Assembly (NCBI GenBank): GCA_965249035.1
Contig: CBDFKV010000007.1
Span: 1,054,001 to 1,118,000, forward strand
Length of the DNA: 64,000 nt
Source of the DNA: CBDFKV01 sp965249035
Lineage (GTDB): Bacteria > Pseudomonadota > Gammaproteobacteria > Arenicellales > Poriferihabitantaceae
Direction: 5' to 3'
The translations under genes were made by a program, and so were the position numbers. The first letter of the stretch is position 1. The number at the start of each line of letters is the position of its first letter. This document shows, piece after piece, positions 17,151 through 26,121 of the stretch. The notes under the pieces were generated by a model, which saw nothing but the letters and a program-made list of their open reading frames with translations, did no database searches and was not told the origin of the DNA.

Positions 17151-19175
17151 ATGAATAAGAACCACAGCTCTGCACAACACGCGAAAACCCTTTTTGTGAA
17201 AGCCGTTACTAAGCTTCAAAATGGAGATGCTTTGGGTGCCCGCCAAGGGCTGATTAAAGTGGCCAAGCTAATTCCCGACAGTGCGGTGGTTTGGTATAAC
17301 CTTGGCCTAAGTTATCAACACTTAAACCAACACCAGCTTGCGATCAAGGCGTACCAAAAATCTCTGAAAATAACCCCTCATCAAGTTGACGGGTGGGTCA
17401 ATTTGGGCATTTCGCAAAAGGAACTCGGATTGCAGCCAAAAGCCTTGAAATCAGCGGCTAAAGCGCTGCAGCTAGACCCTGCTAACGCCAGGGCACTCAA
17501 CCTATCTGGTTCAATAGCTGCAGAGCAGGACGATGATGACAATGCACGACTCGCTTTGGAACAAAGCATCCGGGCGAACCCTAAGAACATCGATGCCAAA
17601 ATCAACCTGGCAACCCTTGAGTTAAAACACGGCAAGCATGATCAAGCGACACATATTGTTGATGCCTTATTGCAGCAACATCCTGATGATTTCAGCGTCA
17701 ACGTGTTAAAAACCAATATCCTATTGAGTGAAAAAAAATACGAAGAAGCATCGTTAATAATACTAAAACTAAAAGAACAGGCTCCCAATACTGAAGAAAC
17801 TCTCCGTCTGAATTTGAGCTTAAAAGAAGCAATCCGCGACCATTTCGGGGTTATTTCTGTCGCTGAAAAATTATTAGATCAGTTGCCCGAAGACGCCGCC
17901 ATCTGGAATTCATTAGGCAGCGCCTATTTTCAGCTGGACAGCATCAAGAATGCGAAACGCTGCTATGAAAAAGCCATCGCACTTGACCCCAAGCACGCGG
18001 AGTACGAAAACAATGTGGGATTAGCCTATGCTTCACTAGGAAATAAGGAAAGTGCGGAGCAACACTATCGCCGCTCGATAGAGCTTGACCCTGGACACGC
18101 CGAAGCCTACCGAAATATCGCCACGATGAAGCGCTTCAAGTCGATGGATGATCCAGACGCAGAAAAGATCAAATCACTTTGGGAACAAAAAGATTTAGAT
18201 GATTTATCTGCGATAAAAGCATCGTTCGCACTAGGCAAAGTCTACGATGATTGTGGCTTATATGAGCAAGCATTTGAAGCCTATACCCGAGGGAACAAGC
18301 TCAAGTTCAAAGAGTCCGGTGTTGACCTTGATACATTTTTTGCTCATATAGACCGCATTCCAAGCATTCTAGATCGACTTCCAACTGAAACCAGTGGAGC
18401 CGATTCGTCCCCAACCCCTGTTTTTATTTTGGGCATGCCAAGGAGTGGTACGACACTCGTCGAACAAATCATCACCCGTCACAGTGAAGTTGCTGGGTGT
18501 GGCGAGCTTCCGTGCATAGAGCGAGCAATTAATCGGCTAGAAAAAAGGGCAGAGCCGATGAGGGTTTATCCAAATGATTTCTGGGGAGTTAGTCAGCGGG
18601 AGCTGGAATCTGAAGCGCGAGAGTATCTGACTTGGGTGAAGCGGCTGCATAAAATTGACACCCCCTATTTCACCGATAAAATGCCGTTTAATTTTGTCCA
18701 TATTTGGTTGATACACGCGATATTCCCCGACGCGCCTATCATCCACTGCAAAAGACATCCATTAGACGTAATTACATCAAACTATTTCCAGCTGTATGGC
18801 TCAGACATCAGTTTTGTCTATCAGCTTGAAGCCCTAACTACGTATTACATTCGCTACCATCGAATAATGACGCATTGGCAGCGCCTGTTGGGTACTAAGT
18901 TGTATACGGTACAGTACGAAAACCTGGTATCGAACCCTGAGCCAGAAACTAGGCAGCTGATTGCTGCTATTGGCCTAGATTGGGAAGAGTCGTGCTTAGA
19001 ACATAAATCATCAGCGACCGCTGTGAGAACTGCCAGCATCTGGCAAGTCCGGCAAGGTATCTATACGCGATCAAAAGAACGCTGGCGTAACTATGAGTCT
19101 CATTACAAAGGTGTAATCGCCATGCTAGCTGCCGAAGGGATCCTCGACCAAGAAGGCATGCAGCTAGATGGATGA
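17151..19175 (+). CDS. TPR-repeat sulfotransferase family protein
   Basis: This 674-residue protein has two parts. Residues about 35-330 are tandem tetratricopeptide repeats (for example AVVWYNLGLSYQHLNQHQLA and AIALDPKHAEYENNVGLAYA), a protein-binding solenoid. Residues about 420-650 form a PAPS-dependent sulfotransferase domain with the 5'-phosphosulfate loop G428-MPRSGTT and a 3'-phosphate motif in IIHCKRHPLDVITSNYF. It may sulfate a glycan or a protein in the cytoplasm; the TPR part would choose the partner. No sulfate-activation genes are adjacent. A 2OG-Fe(II) oxygenase of a kind often seen with TPR proteins is 1.3 kb downstream on the other strand, with a porin between. Confidence 0.85.
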   Translation: MNKNHSSAQHAKTLFVKAVTKLQNGDALGARQGLIKVAKLIPDSAVVWYNLGLSYQHLNQHQLAIKAYQKSLKITPHQVDGWVNLGISQKELGLQPKALKSAAKALQLDPANARALNLSGSIAAEQDDDDNARLALEQSIRANPKNIDAKINLATLELKHGKHDQATHIVDALLQQHPDDFSVNVLKTNILLSEKKYEEASLIILKLKEQAPNTEETLRLNLSLKEAIRDHFGVISVAEKLLDQLPEDAAIWNSLGSAYFQLDSIKNAKRCYEKAIALDPKHAEYENNVGLAYASLGNKESAEQHYRRSIELDPGHAEAYRNIATMKRFKSMDDPDAEKIKSLWEQKDLDDLSAIKASFALGKVYDDCGLYEQAFEAYTRGNKLKFKESGVDLDTFFAHIDRIPSILDRLPTETSGADSSPTPVFILGMPRSGTTLVEQIITRHSEVAGCGELPCIERAINRLEKRAEPMRVYPNDFWGVSQRELESEAREYLTWVKRLHKIDTPYFTDKMPFNFVHIWLIHAIFPDAPIIHCKRHPLDVITSNYFQLYGSDISFVYQLEALTTYYIRYHRIMTHWQRLLGTKLYTVQYENLVSNPEPETRQLIAAIGLDWEESCLEHKSSATAVRTASIWQVRQGIYTRSKERWRNYESHYKGVIAMLAAEGILDQEGMQLDG

Positions 19176-19266
19176 ATATGACACATCAATACTCGCTTAA
19201 CCAGCGGACTGGATAGAGTACCGAACTGGAATCTGGCTTTACACCTTTCATCTTTCCCTTAGGCAT

Positions 19267-19300
19267 AAAAAAACGAGGCGCCGTGAGGCGCCTCGTTTTT
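19267..19300. terminator. Bidirectional terminator between sulfotransferase and porin genes
   Basis: AAAAACGAGGCGCC pairs perfectly with GGCGCCTCGTTTTT around a GTGA loop, giving a G/C-rich stem with A and T runs on both sides. It ends both converging transcripts. Confidence 0.92.
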
Positions 19301-19327
19301 ATTTCGTAAAGACTTAAGGAATAAACC

Positions 19328-20320
19328 TTAGAAATCGATACGCATTCCGAGCAGATGCTTGTCAACACTAGATACATCCGTAGCGTTGTCGTCATCAAGC
19401 GAAACACCTTCGTAGTACAACTTCAAGCCGCCGCCAATATTGTGATAGACGCCCAGATTGATCGCTGTAGGTGACGCAGATCCACCTGCATCAATTTCAC
19501 CAAGACCCAGCAGCGCAGATGTTTTCTCGCCAAATTTCGTACCCAACCACAGTTGAGTTTGCTCAACTTCTGTGTCGGTTAGTTTGTCTTCTGCGTTCTG
19601 GTAAGCAAGCGTTCCCCAGAAACTGCCAAAAGTTCCTTTAATCGCAGCGGCAGTGCGGGACATATCAGCAGAACCAGGGTCTGTAGTTAAATCGTCGCGG
19701 TCTTCACGATCATGTGCAACTGCAAACGTTAAGTTTTCAGTTGCAGCAATAGACAAACCAATACCTACGCCGTTTCCAGCGAGTTTCTCAGCAACATCGT
19801 TACCTTCGCTGCTGTCGTTAGCACGGTAGTCTAACTCAAGGTGCACAGGACCAAAGTCATTAGCGTATTTAATCGTATTGGATGAGCGGTAAGGACCACT
19901 AGCCAATGATGAATACAGGTAATAACCTAAACTATAAGTAGGGTCCAAGTGCGTACCAACTGTATTGTAATAAGCACTCCACTGATTACCAGCGGTAACG
20001 CTACCAAAGCCACCAGAGATACCAACGGTACCGATACGCAAATCAGAAATATTGTTTTGCTCTTTATCAGTTGTTGTAGCGAACTCATAGCGACCGGTTG
20101 CAGTCAAGCCATTGCCGATATCTGCGCTGGCTTTAAAACCAAAACGTGAAGATACGTTAGACAGGTCAGTCGTTTTCTCAGCGCCTTCAACATCGGTAAA
20201 TGCTAGGGCATTGTTGATACGACCATAGACGGTAACCGACTTGTCGCCATCTTCAGCGTTAGCCACTACCGGCGCAGCTAAAGTAGCTGAAATCGCAACT
20301 GCGATAAGTTTTTTATTCAT
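19328..20320 (-). CDS. Gram-negative porin
   Basis: This 330-residue outer-membrane beta-barrel forms a diffusion pore. It has a signal peptide (MNKKLIAVAISATLAAPVVANA, cleaved before EDGDKS), the porin start VTVYGRINNALAF, alternating strands such as GNGLTATGRYEFATT and GGFGSVTAGNQWSAYY, a periplasm-facing tail LLGMRIDF ending in phenylalanine, and many Tyr/Gly residues. Length fits the 16-strand trimeric porin family of gamma/betaproteobacteria. Its own AGAGGA ribosome site lies upstream, and two dyads in the promoter region (20439-20486) suggest regulation. The sieved solute is unknown. Confidence 0.92.
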   Translation of the reverse strand: MNKKLIAVAISATLAAPVVANAEDGDKSVTVYGRINNALAFTDVEGAEKTTDLSNVSSRFGFKASADIGNGLTATGRYEFATTTDKEQNNISDLRIGTVGISGGFGSVTAGNQWSAYYNTVGTHLDPTYSLGYYLYSSLASGPYRSSNTIKYANDFGPVHLELDYRANDSSEGNDVAEKLAGNGVGIGLSIAATENLTFAVAHDREDRDDLTTDPGSADMSRTAAAIKGTFGSFWGTLAYQNAEDKLTDTEVEQTQLWLGTKFGEKTSALLGLGEIDAGGSASPTAINLGVYHNIGGGLKLYYEGVSLDDDNATDVSSVDKHLLGMRIDF

Positions 20321-20438
20321 GATTAATTAATCCTCTATTGAATACTTTAATTAAGTTGAGCCACTCGAACCGAAGCTTGATATAGATCAGATTTAGCAAC
20401 CGCGATTCTGCCCATAACCACCGTGATTGCAAGATGTT

Positions 20439-20486
20439 TTGTTGAAAATTTACAACAATCGCGCCTTGTGTTGCGCTATTGCAACA
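20439..20486. promoter_or_regulatory. Two tandem inverted repeats upstream of the porin gene
   Basis: TTGTTG-N8-CAACAA (20439-20458) and TGTTGC-N6-GCAACA (20469-20486) share the half-site TGTTG and lie 29 bp apart centre to centre, 119-166 bases upstream of the porin ATG. They may bind a dimeric regulator. This is inference. Confidence 0.35.
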
Positions 20487-20510
20487 AAATCGCCCGAAAA
20501 TGTCACTAAA

Positions 20511-21206
20511 TCAACTAAATGAATAGCCATAACCAAACCCATCTAGATTATGCAGTTGCGCATTGAATGAAACAATCACCCGGTCTTTAGCACCATTGTA
20601 TGGAAAAGGCATGTGTTTGATATGAGGAGGAAAGACGACAAGCTTGCCATTTTCAGGATACGAGTCAAAATGAGCATCTTGTAAATAAAGGTTGCCGAAT
20701 TCCCCGTGCCCACCGGCGGTTACTTCCATGTGCGGCCCATAAAACCGCGTAACACCATTTGCCATATCTGGCCCGTGGTCTGCCGGGCAAGTACTGCAAT
20801 CCCCCGTCTCAACGTAATAAACGCCGGACCAAGCACAGTTGCCGTGTATATGCGTTTCGTGGAAAGCATGATCATTAGACATCTGAAACCAAAGGCTAAT
20901 TAACTCGATATCAAGTTTAGCGGGTTGCTCCCAATAAGGCGCGTTGACGGTACTGGCAATTTCGAACACCCCATCCATTATATGGCTGGCTAATTGCTCA
21001 ATTGCAGCATTACCTTTGTAACGCTCATAGAGATCGTCACTGCTCGCGTACACCGCACTTTTTCGGACTTCCTGCATTGAGCGATGCTCGTAAAACAATT
21101 TCAAAAGCGCTTTATTAAGCTTTTTATGCCCAGCAAAACGGGTGCTCAAGATAGGCGTGGGCCACAAATATTGGATATCCGATTGCTTGCGATTTTTTGT
21201 GCTCAT
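20511..21206 (-). CDS. Putative 2OG-Fe(II) oxygenase
   Basis: This 231-residue cytoplasmic protein resembles the TIGR02466/2OG-FeII_Oxy_5 group, which oxidises an unidentified substrate using 2-oxoglutarate, oxygen and iron. The core is a double-stranded beta-helix: HETHIHGNCAWSGVYYV (H119-x-H121) with the later ligand candidate H198 in VVFPPHIKHMPFPY and Arg209 in KDRVIVSFN for 2-oxoglutarate binding. Members of this group often sit near TPR proteins, and a TPR-sulfotransferase is encoded 1.3 kb away. The gene lies upstream of IS copy 1, which has inserted in its own 5' flank, 117 bases before its start. Confidence 0.8.
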   Translation of the reverse strand: MSTKNRKQSDIQYLWPTPILSTRFAGHKKLNKALLKLFYEHRSMQEVRKSAVYASSDDLYERYKGNAAIEQLASHIMDGVFEIASTVNAPYWEQPAKLDIELISLWFQMSNDHAFHETHIHGNCAWSGVYYVETGDCSTCPADHGPDMANGVTRFYGPHMEVTAGGHGEFGNLYLQDAHFDSYPENGKLVVFPPHIKHMPFPYNGAKDRVIVSFNAQLHNLDGFGYGYSFS

Positions 21207-21322
21207 AGATGTAATTTGTTAATGATTAGCCTTGTGAGTACCTACAACACCTTGCCGACAGGGGTGTCTACATTTATCAATTTAGTTCTTCGAAGTATAG
21301 TCGGCTGCTGGCAGTCGAGCAA

Positions 21323-21338
21323 TGCAGCAAGGTCGCGC
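21323..21338. repeat. 16-bp target duplication of IS copy 1 (left)
   Basis: TGCAGCAAGGTCGCGC is present directly before the element and again directly after it at 22727-22742. It marks a simple transposition event. Confidence 0.95.
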
Positions 21339-22726
21339 TGTTACGAGTAAATTGTCTGTCCTGCGAATTAATTCATAACCTGTCCGGATTTAATCTATGC
21401 CTATTTGAGGCTTCAGATGAACCGGACAGGATTTCATGAACAGGTGAAACAGATGAGATTTAAAGAAGCTTATGAAGGCTATCAGTGCAAACGACTCACC
21501 CAAAGCGAAGCAGCCACTCTGTTGGGTGTGTGTGACCGCAGTTTCCGGCGCTATATGCAGCGCTATGATGAATCGGGCATGGAGGGTTTGTTGGATCGGC
21601 GGTTAAACGAACCTTCGCACCGTCTTGCCCCCGTAGATGAAGTGATCGCACTGCAAGACCTGTATTCAAGCCGATATGAGGGCTGGAATGTGCGCCATTT
21701 TCATCGCTGGTATCAGCACGAACACGATGGCTCACGCAGCTATAGCTGGGTTAAGAACACGCTGCAACACGCAGGTCTGGTGCGTAAGGCCAAGACCCGT
21801 GGCCCCCATCGAATCAAACGACTCGCCAGTGCCCTGCCTGGAATGATGATCCACCAAGATGGCAGCACGCATCAGTGGGTTGAAGGTAAATATTGGGATT
21901 TGATTGTGACCATGGATGACGCCACCAATGAGCATTACTCGATGCGCTTTGTCGATGAAGAAGGCACCCACAGCAGCTTGTTAGGGGTCAAAGATGTGCT
22001 TGAAGCTAAAGGCCTATTTTGTTCATTTTACTCAGACAGGGGCAGTCATTACTGGCATACCCCCGAGGCAGGTGGCAAGGTCGATAAGCGTAATCCAACA
22101 CAGTTTGGTGTGGCGCTCAAGCGCTTGGGCATTGAGATGATTGCAGCTTACTCACCCGAAGCCAGAGGCCGCTCAGAACGCGCCTTCGGCACCCATCAGG
22201 GGCGATTACCCAATGAGCTAGCCCTTAAGGGCATTACCGATATGGATGCCGCCAATGAATACTTGCAGAAGCATTATATGCCGGCCTTCAATGCTGAGTT
22301 CAGTCACCTTGCGCGCGAGTTAGGTAATGCTTTTGTGGCATTGGCCGGGATAGATCTGGACGACTATTTATGCGAGCGCTACGAGCGCGTGGTGGGTAAA
22401 GACAACAGCGTGCAGTTCGAACGCTTACACCTTCAGATTCCACAAGACCGGCATCGCTACCACTATGTTAAGGCTAGGGTGAAAGTACTCCGACACCTCG
22501 ACGGTGTGATCTCCATTTACCATGGCCCCCGTCGATTGGGCCGATATACTGCAGAGGGAGATTTGATCCGGGAGACAACATGCAACAGCAAAGCCGCGTA
22601 ACTCCGCTTCGTGGTTTTGCCGCCTATGAATTCGCTTCGGACTACGTCCTTCGCTCTTTCATCGGCGTTAACAAAAGTGGACAATCTATGAATTAATTAT
22701 CCGGACAGTTCTATTTACTCTTAACA
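21339..22726 (+). mobile_element. Insertion sequence copy 1 (1,388 bp, ISNCY/IS1202-like)
   Basis: The element starts TGTTACGAGTAAATTG and ends CTATTTACTCTTAACA. The ends are imperfect inverted repeats (TGTTA-C/A-GAGTAAAT...), and similarity continues inward through CTGTCC and AATTAATTCATA for about 45 bp. It encodes one transposase and is flanked by a perfect 16-bp target duplication. Apart from one base (T at 22625, G at 45916), I see no difference from copy 2 at 44630-46017, so transposition was recent. Target duplications of 15-18 bp are, as I recall, reported for a subgroup of the IS1202 family; assignment needs a database check. Confidence 0.95.
21417..22601 (+). CDS. Transposase of IS copy 1
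   Basis: This 394-residue DDE transposase has an N-terminal helix-turn-helix (LTQSEAATLLGVCDRSFRRY) and an RNase-H-like catalytic core with candidate acidic residues in MMIHQDGSTHQW, CSFYSDRGSHYW and ARGRSERAFGT. Its layout fits ISNCY-group (IS1202-like) transposases. The ATG at 21417 is preferred over a TTG at 21405. A 9-bp inverted repeat, CCTGTCCGG (21379-21387) and CCGGACAGG (21422-21430), brackets the start codon and could hide it in the mRNA or bind transposase. The product is identical to that of copy 2. Confidence 0.93.
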   Translation: MNRTGFHEQVKQMRFKEAYEGYQCKRLTQSEAATLLGVCDRSFRRYMQRYDESGMEGLLDRRLNEPSHRLAPVDEVIALQDLYSSRYEGWNVRHFHRWYQHEHDGSRSYSWVKNTLQHAGLVRKAKTRGPHRIKRLASALPGMMIHQDGSTHQWVEGKYWDLIVTMDDATNEHYSMRFVDEEGTHSSLLGVKDVLEAKGLFCSFYSDRGSHYWHTPEAGGKVDKRNPTQFGVALKRLGIEMIAAYSPEARGRSERAFGTHQGRLPNELALKGITDMDAANEYLQKHYMPAFNAEFSHLARELGNAFVALAGIDLDDYLCERYERVVGKDNSVQFERLHLQIPQDRHRYHYVKARVKVLRHLDGVISIYHGPRRLGRYTAEGDLIRETTCNSKAA

Positions 22727-22742
22727 TGCAGCAAGGTCGCGC
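22727..22742. repeat. 16-bp target duplication of IS copy 1 (right)
   Basis: This is the right-hand copy of the direct repeat at 21323-21338. The two match perfectly. Confidence 0.95.
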
Positions 22743-22906
22743 AATAAAGAGGGCATCCAAACAAGCCTTTATCAGATCAACACTTCGAATTGGGCAAACT
22801 CATCAGAAGTGCTTCACGGCAAACGTCAATCGGCTATAATTCGTCCAGATCACCAGTCGCGTCACCAAGCCGACATTTTTTTGCCTGACAACCTACTTAT
22901 TTAGAC

Positions 22907-23929
22907 ATGATAAAAGCGCCACATTCCTCTCTAGCGATACGTATGCTGTTGATCAGCATACTGCCTTTTACCTTAACTGCGTGTAGCACCTCCAATTCCT
23001 CAACACCCATCAAGACTGGCTACAACACACCACGAGCGCAGAGCGAATTAGAAATCCCTCCAGACCTCATTAATTCCACCTCACCACAAATAAACCGACA
23101 GTCAGCCAACGGTACACACGATGCCGTTTTGCCCGATATCGCTGGCGCAAAAGTAATTAATGAAGAAGGTGCTCGTCGATTAGAAGTAGCACTTGATGCT
23201 CAGGACACTTGGGCTAAGCTTGTCGACTATATGCAAAAATCAAACCTGCCGATTCTGTCGGAGAGCCAGCAAAATGGCGTTATAGAAACCGATTGGATTG
23301 GTGATAAAACCATAAAAACCGGGTTCGCAGCACGACTGCAAAATATTTTTAACATCGAAGGCGCCCACTCTCCGGTTAATGATAAGTATCGCTTTTGGTT
23401 AGAAAAGTTGGGCGTCGACAAAACAGCGGTATATGTCGAACACAGTCTGCTAAAACAATACATCATCGAACCTAAGAATAAATTTGGGAACCCAGAGGTT
23501 CGCTGGGCGGAAGAGCGCGGAAATACCGTCAGGGAACTCGAAAAGTTGCGTGAGTTGAGCGCCTTTTTCGGCGGCTTAGACGCACCTGAAGCAACTTCGG
23601 CCGTTAGTCTGCACACCCAAGAACCCGCCCATATCATGTTGGCTAAATCACCAGAAACTGCTTGGGTTGAAATCGCTAATGCGCTGCGCCGAGCTGAGTA
23701 TCAAATCGTCGACACTCTTCCCAATAAGCGTCTTTATGTGATCAAAGACAAGCTAAAAGAAGAAGGGTTTTGGAGCCGCCTCTCGCCCAACAGAAAAGTG
23801 GGCGTAAAGCTTGAAGCAATTAGTGACGAAAAAACCAAGGTGCGCGCTACCACCAGTGGCGGCCGAACCCTGAATCACGAAAAAGCCCTTAAAGTATTAT
23901 ATCGACTCACTAGTGAGCTGCGCCGTTAA
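22907..23929 (+). CDS. bamC: Outer membrane assembly lipoprotein BamC
   Basis: BamC is a lipoprotein of the BAM complex that inserts beta-barrel proteins in the outer membrane. The 340-residue precursor has a type II signal peptide with lipobox LTAC (Cys26). An extended N-terminal region (YNTPRAQSELEIPPDL) would bind BamD, followed by two helix-grip domains, the first around DAQDTWAKLVDYMQKSNLPI, the second around PETAWVEIANALRRAEYQI. In E. coli bamC follows dapA; here the upstream gene is separated by the IS, so an operon partner is not visible. A TATAAT at about 22835 may be its own promoter. A terminator follows at 23952. Confidence 0.92.
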   Translation: MIKAPHSSLAIRMLLISILPFTLTACSTSNSSTPIKTGYNTPRAQSELEIPPDLINSTSPQINRQSANGTHDAVLPDIAGAKVINEEGARRLEVALDAQDTWAKLVDYMQKSNLPILSESQQNGVIETDWIGDKTIKTGFAARLQNIFNIEGAHSPVNDKYRFWLEKLGVDKTAVYVEHSLLKQYIIEPKNKFGNPEVRWAEERGNTVRELEKLRELSAFFGGLDAPEATSAVSLHTQEPAHIMLAKSPETAWVEIANALRRAEYQIVDTLPNKRLYVIKDKLKEEGFWSRLSPNRKVGVKLEAISDEKTKVRATTSGGRTLNHEKALKVLYRLTSELRR

Positions 23930-23951
23930 GCGTACATCACCCATTCGAAAT

Positions 23952-23981
23952 AAAAAGGCCCGCGAGTTAGCGGGCCTTTTT
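23952..23981. terminator. Bidirectional terminator between bamC and prk
   Basis: AAAAAGGCCCGC pairs with GCGGGCCTTTTT around the loop GAGTTA. Runs of A and T on both sides suit termination of the two converging genes. Confidence 0.92.
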
Positions 23982-24032
23982 ATTTCGGCCGCAGCATCAC
24001 AGCAAGCAGCCAATTTCCTTGTAATATACTTC

Positions 24033-24965
24033 TTAGCCCATCACCTCGCGCCTGCGCTGCATCATCGCCTCTATCGTAGGGCGAAAAATGATTTCCATGG
24101 CAAAGCCCATTTTCCCGCCAGGAACGACTAAGGTGTTAGGGCGAGACATAAACGAACCTTGAATCATGCTTTGCAAAGCGTAGTAATCGGTATCAAAACG
24201 CGCCAAGTCTTTAAAGCGTATCACCACAAAGCTCTCGTCAAGTGTTGGGATATCGCGTGCAATGAACGGGTTAGAGGTATCAACCGTTGCAACCCGCTGA
24301 AAGTTTACGTGCGTACGACTAAACTGTGGTGTGATGTGATTGACGTAATCGGGCATCCGCCGCAATATGGTGTCAACGATCACTTCTTTATCGTAACCAC
24401 GCTCAACACCATCGCGATGAATCTTTTGAATCCACTCTAAATTAACCACCGGCACCACGCCAATCCCCAAGTCAACGTGCTGAGCAACATCATATTCTTG
24501 TGTCTTGCCTTTAACTTGATGCTTACCTTTGACCAAACCATGCAGTCCTTCATAGAACAATAAGTCGGTCTTGGGCTCCAAGTCTTCCCATGGAGTAAAT
24601 TCCCCCGAACCTAATCGTTGCGACAAACCCAGCCGTTTCGAGTGAGTCTTGGCCTCTTTGTCGTTGTGCAAATAATAACGACGGCGCCCCATTCCCTTTT
24701 CGCCATAGGTACGAAATAAGTCCTCCAGTGCATCAAAATGATTCGAGTCGGGACCGAAGTGACTAAAGTTACCGTTCCCCATTTTTTCGGCTCGCGCTAC
24801 CGCCATCTTGAACGAGACACGATTCAAGCTGTGAAAGCTATCCCCTTCGATCACGGCAGGCTTGACCTCGACCCGCTTAAAAATATGCTCGAATGCCTTT
24901 TTGACGGTTGAAGTGCCAGCACCTGATGAGCCGGTAATCGCTATTACAGGGTGTTTAACGGACAT
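24033..24965 (-). CDS. prk: Phosphoribulokinase
   Basis: Phosphoribulokinase makes ribulose-1,5-bisphosphate from ribulose-5-phosphate and ATP, the step before RuBisCO. The 310-residue protein has the P-loop GSSGAGTST (residues 12-20), AVIEGDSFHSLNR for the sugar substrate, LLFYEGLHGLVKG, and SRTHVNFQRVATVDTSNPF, all typical of the bacterial octameric type. The ATG at 24965 follows a strong GGAGG site; an in-frame start at 25007 is less likely. It diverges from a CbbR-like gene, as in Calvin-cycle loci. E. coli-type PrkB homologues also exist in non-autotrophs, so autotrophy is suggested but not shown. No other cbb gene is in the window. Confidence 0.92.
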   Translation of the reverse strand: MSVKHPVIAITGSSGAGTSTVKKAFEHIFKRVEVKPAVIEGDSFHSLNRVSFKMAVARAEKMGNGNFSHFGPDSNHFDALEDLFRTYGEKGMGRRRYYLHNDKEAKTHSKRLGLSQRLGSGEFTPWEDLEPKTDLLFYEGLHGLVKGKHQVKGKTQEYDVAQHVDLGIGVVPVVNLEWIQKIHRDGVERGYDKEVIVDTILRRMPDYVNHITPQFSRTHVNFQRVATVDTSNPFIARDIPTLDESFVVIRFKDLARFDTDYYALQSMIQGSFMSRPNTLVVPGGKMGFAMEIIFRPTIEAMMQRRREVMG

Positions 24966-25127
24966 AACGTCCTCCTTTAAAAATAAAAAAAGCTGTTTGT
25001 CTTTCATTATCAGCGTGATTTGTCATCACAATATGAGTGCGACAATAACCCGGCACGCATTGGTTCCGCTGATCAAGACCCGAAATGACTATACGCGACA
25101 ACCACCCATCAGTTAAACTAAATAATA

Positions 25128-25144
25128 CTTATCTGATGGATAAG
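25128..25144. promoter_or_regulatory. LysR-type operator candidate between prk and cbbR
   Basis: CTTATC-TGATG-GATAAG is a perfect 6-bp dyad inside the divergent region. It contains TTA-N9-TAA, close to the T-N11-A pattern bound by LysR regulators. This is inference from position and symmetry. Confidence 0.4.
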
Positions 25145-25224
25145 CTTTTGATTATGATGCCGGAATAATCAGCCACACGACTAATGTTGTGAGTGTACTG
25201 CGGCTCCTTAAAGCGACAAAATTA

Positions 25225-26121
25225 ATGCATATCACCATCCGCCAATTACAAGTATTCGAATCAGTTGCAAAGAACCTCAGCTACACCCGTGCTGCGGAAG
25301 AACTCCACTTGACGCAACCCGCGGTATCGATGCAAATCAAGCAGCTAGAGGAAACCGTGGGCTTACCGCTGTTCGAGCAAATTGGCAAAAAGAATTTCCT
25401 GACCGAAGCCGGTCATTGCGTTTTGGAACATGCCATTTCGATCACCTCAAAACTGCAATCGATCGAGCACGATATTGAGCAACTTAAAGGAATTGATGGC
25501 GGCCGCTTGCGAGTTTGCATCGCCTCTACGGTTAATTATTTTGCCACTCGGCTGATATCACGCTTTAGCCAAAACCATCCATCGGTACAAATTAGCCTTG
25601 ATGTCACCAACCGTCACGACTTGCTTAAACGGTTGGAAAGCAACGAACCTGACCTGGTTTTAATGGGCCGCCCTCCGACCAAGGCGGATTTGATCTCAAC
25701 CGCGTTTATGGATAACCCGTTGGTCATCATCGCCAACCCTCATCATCGCTTAGCGGGTAAGCAAGACGTGTCGATCAAAGAGCTCAGCAACGAGAAGTTT
25801 GTTTTGCGCGAAAAGGGTTCTGGCACACGCGCTGCGATGGAAGATATGTTTAGAAAACACGGCATATCGCCTAACTCCAGCACCCAGCTATCGGGTAACG
25901 AAGCGATTAAACAAGCGGTTGAAGCTGGCCTGGGTTTGGCCTTGGTCTCCTTCCACACGGTTGATTTGGAATTGAAAGCCGAGCGTATAGCGATGCTTGA
26001 TATCAAACATTTCCCAATCATGAAAAAATGGCATATAGGTCACCGCAGCGGCAAACAATTGTCGGCGACCGCCCAAGCGTTTTGGGACTTTGTGATTACT
26101 GAATCAGAAAAACACGCTTGA
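25225..26121 (+). CDS. LysR-type regulator, CbbR-like
   Basis: This 298-residue regulator has an N-terminal winged helix (MHITIRQLQVFESVAKNLSY then TRAAEELHLTQPAVSMQIKQ) and a periplasmic-binding-protein-like effector domain (VCIASTVNYFATRLISRFSQ, later GNEAIKQAVEAGLGLALVSF). LysR proteins bind divergent promoters. Placement opposite prk and the overall sequence are typical of CbbR, the activator of Calvin-cycle genes. The ATG at 25225 starts the conserved HTH; an upstream in-frame start at 25189 adds 12 residues with no similarity. I am confident of the family and fairly confident of the CbbR role. Confidence 0.85.
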   Translation: MHITIRQLQVFESVAKNLSYTRAAEELHLTQPAVSMQIKQLEETVGLPLFEQIGKKNFLTEAGHCVLEHAISITSKLQSIEHDIEQLKGIDGGRLRVCIASTVNYFATRLISRFSQNHPSVQISLDVTNRHDLLKRLESNEPDLVLMGRPPTKADLISTAFMDNPLVIIANPHHRLAGKQDVSIKELSNEKFVLREKGSGTRAAMEDMFRKHGISPNSSTQLSGNEAIKQAVEAGLGLALVSFHTVDLELKAERIAMLDIKHFPIMKKWHIGHRSGKQLSATAQAFWDFVITESEKHA

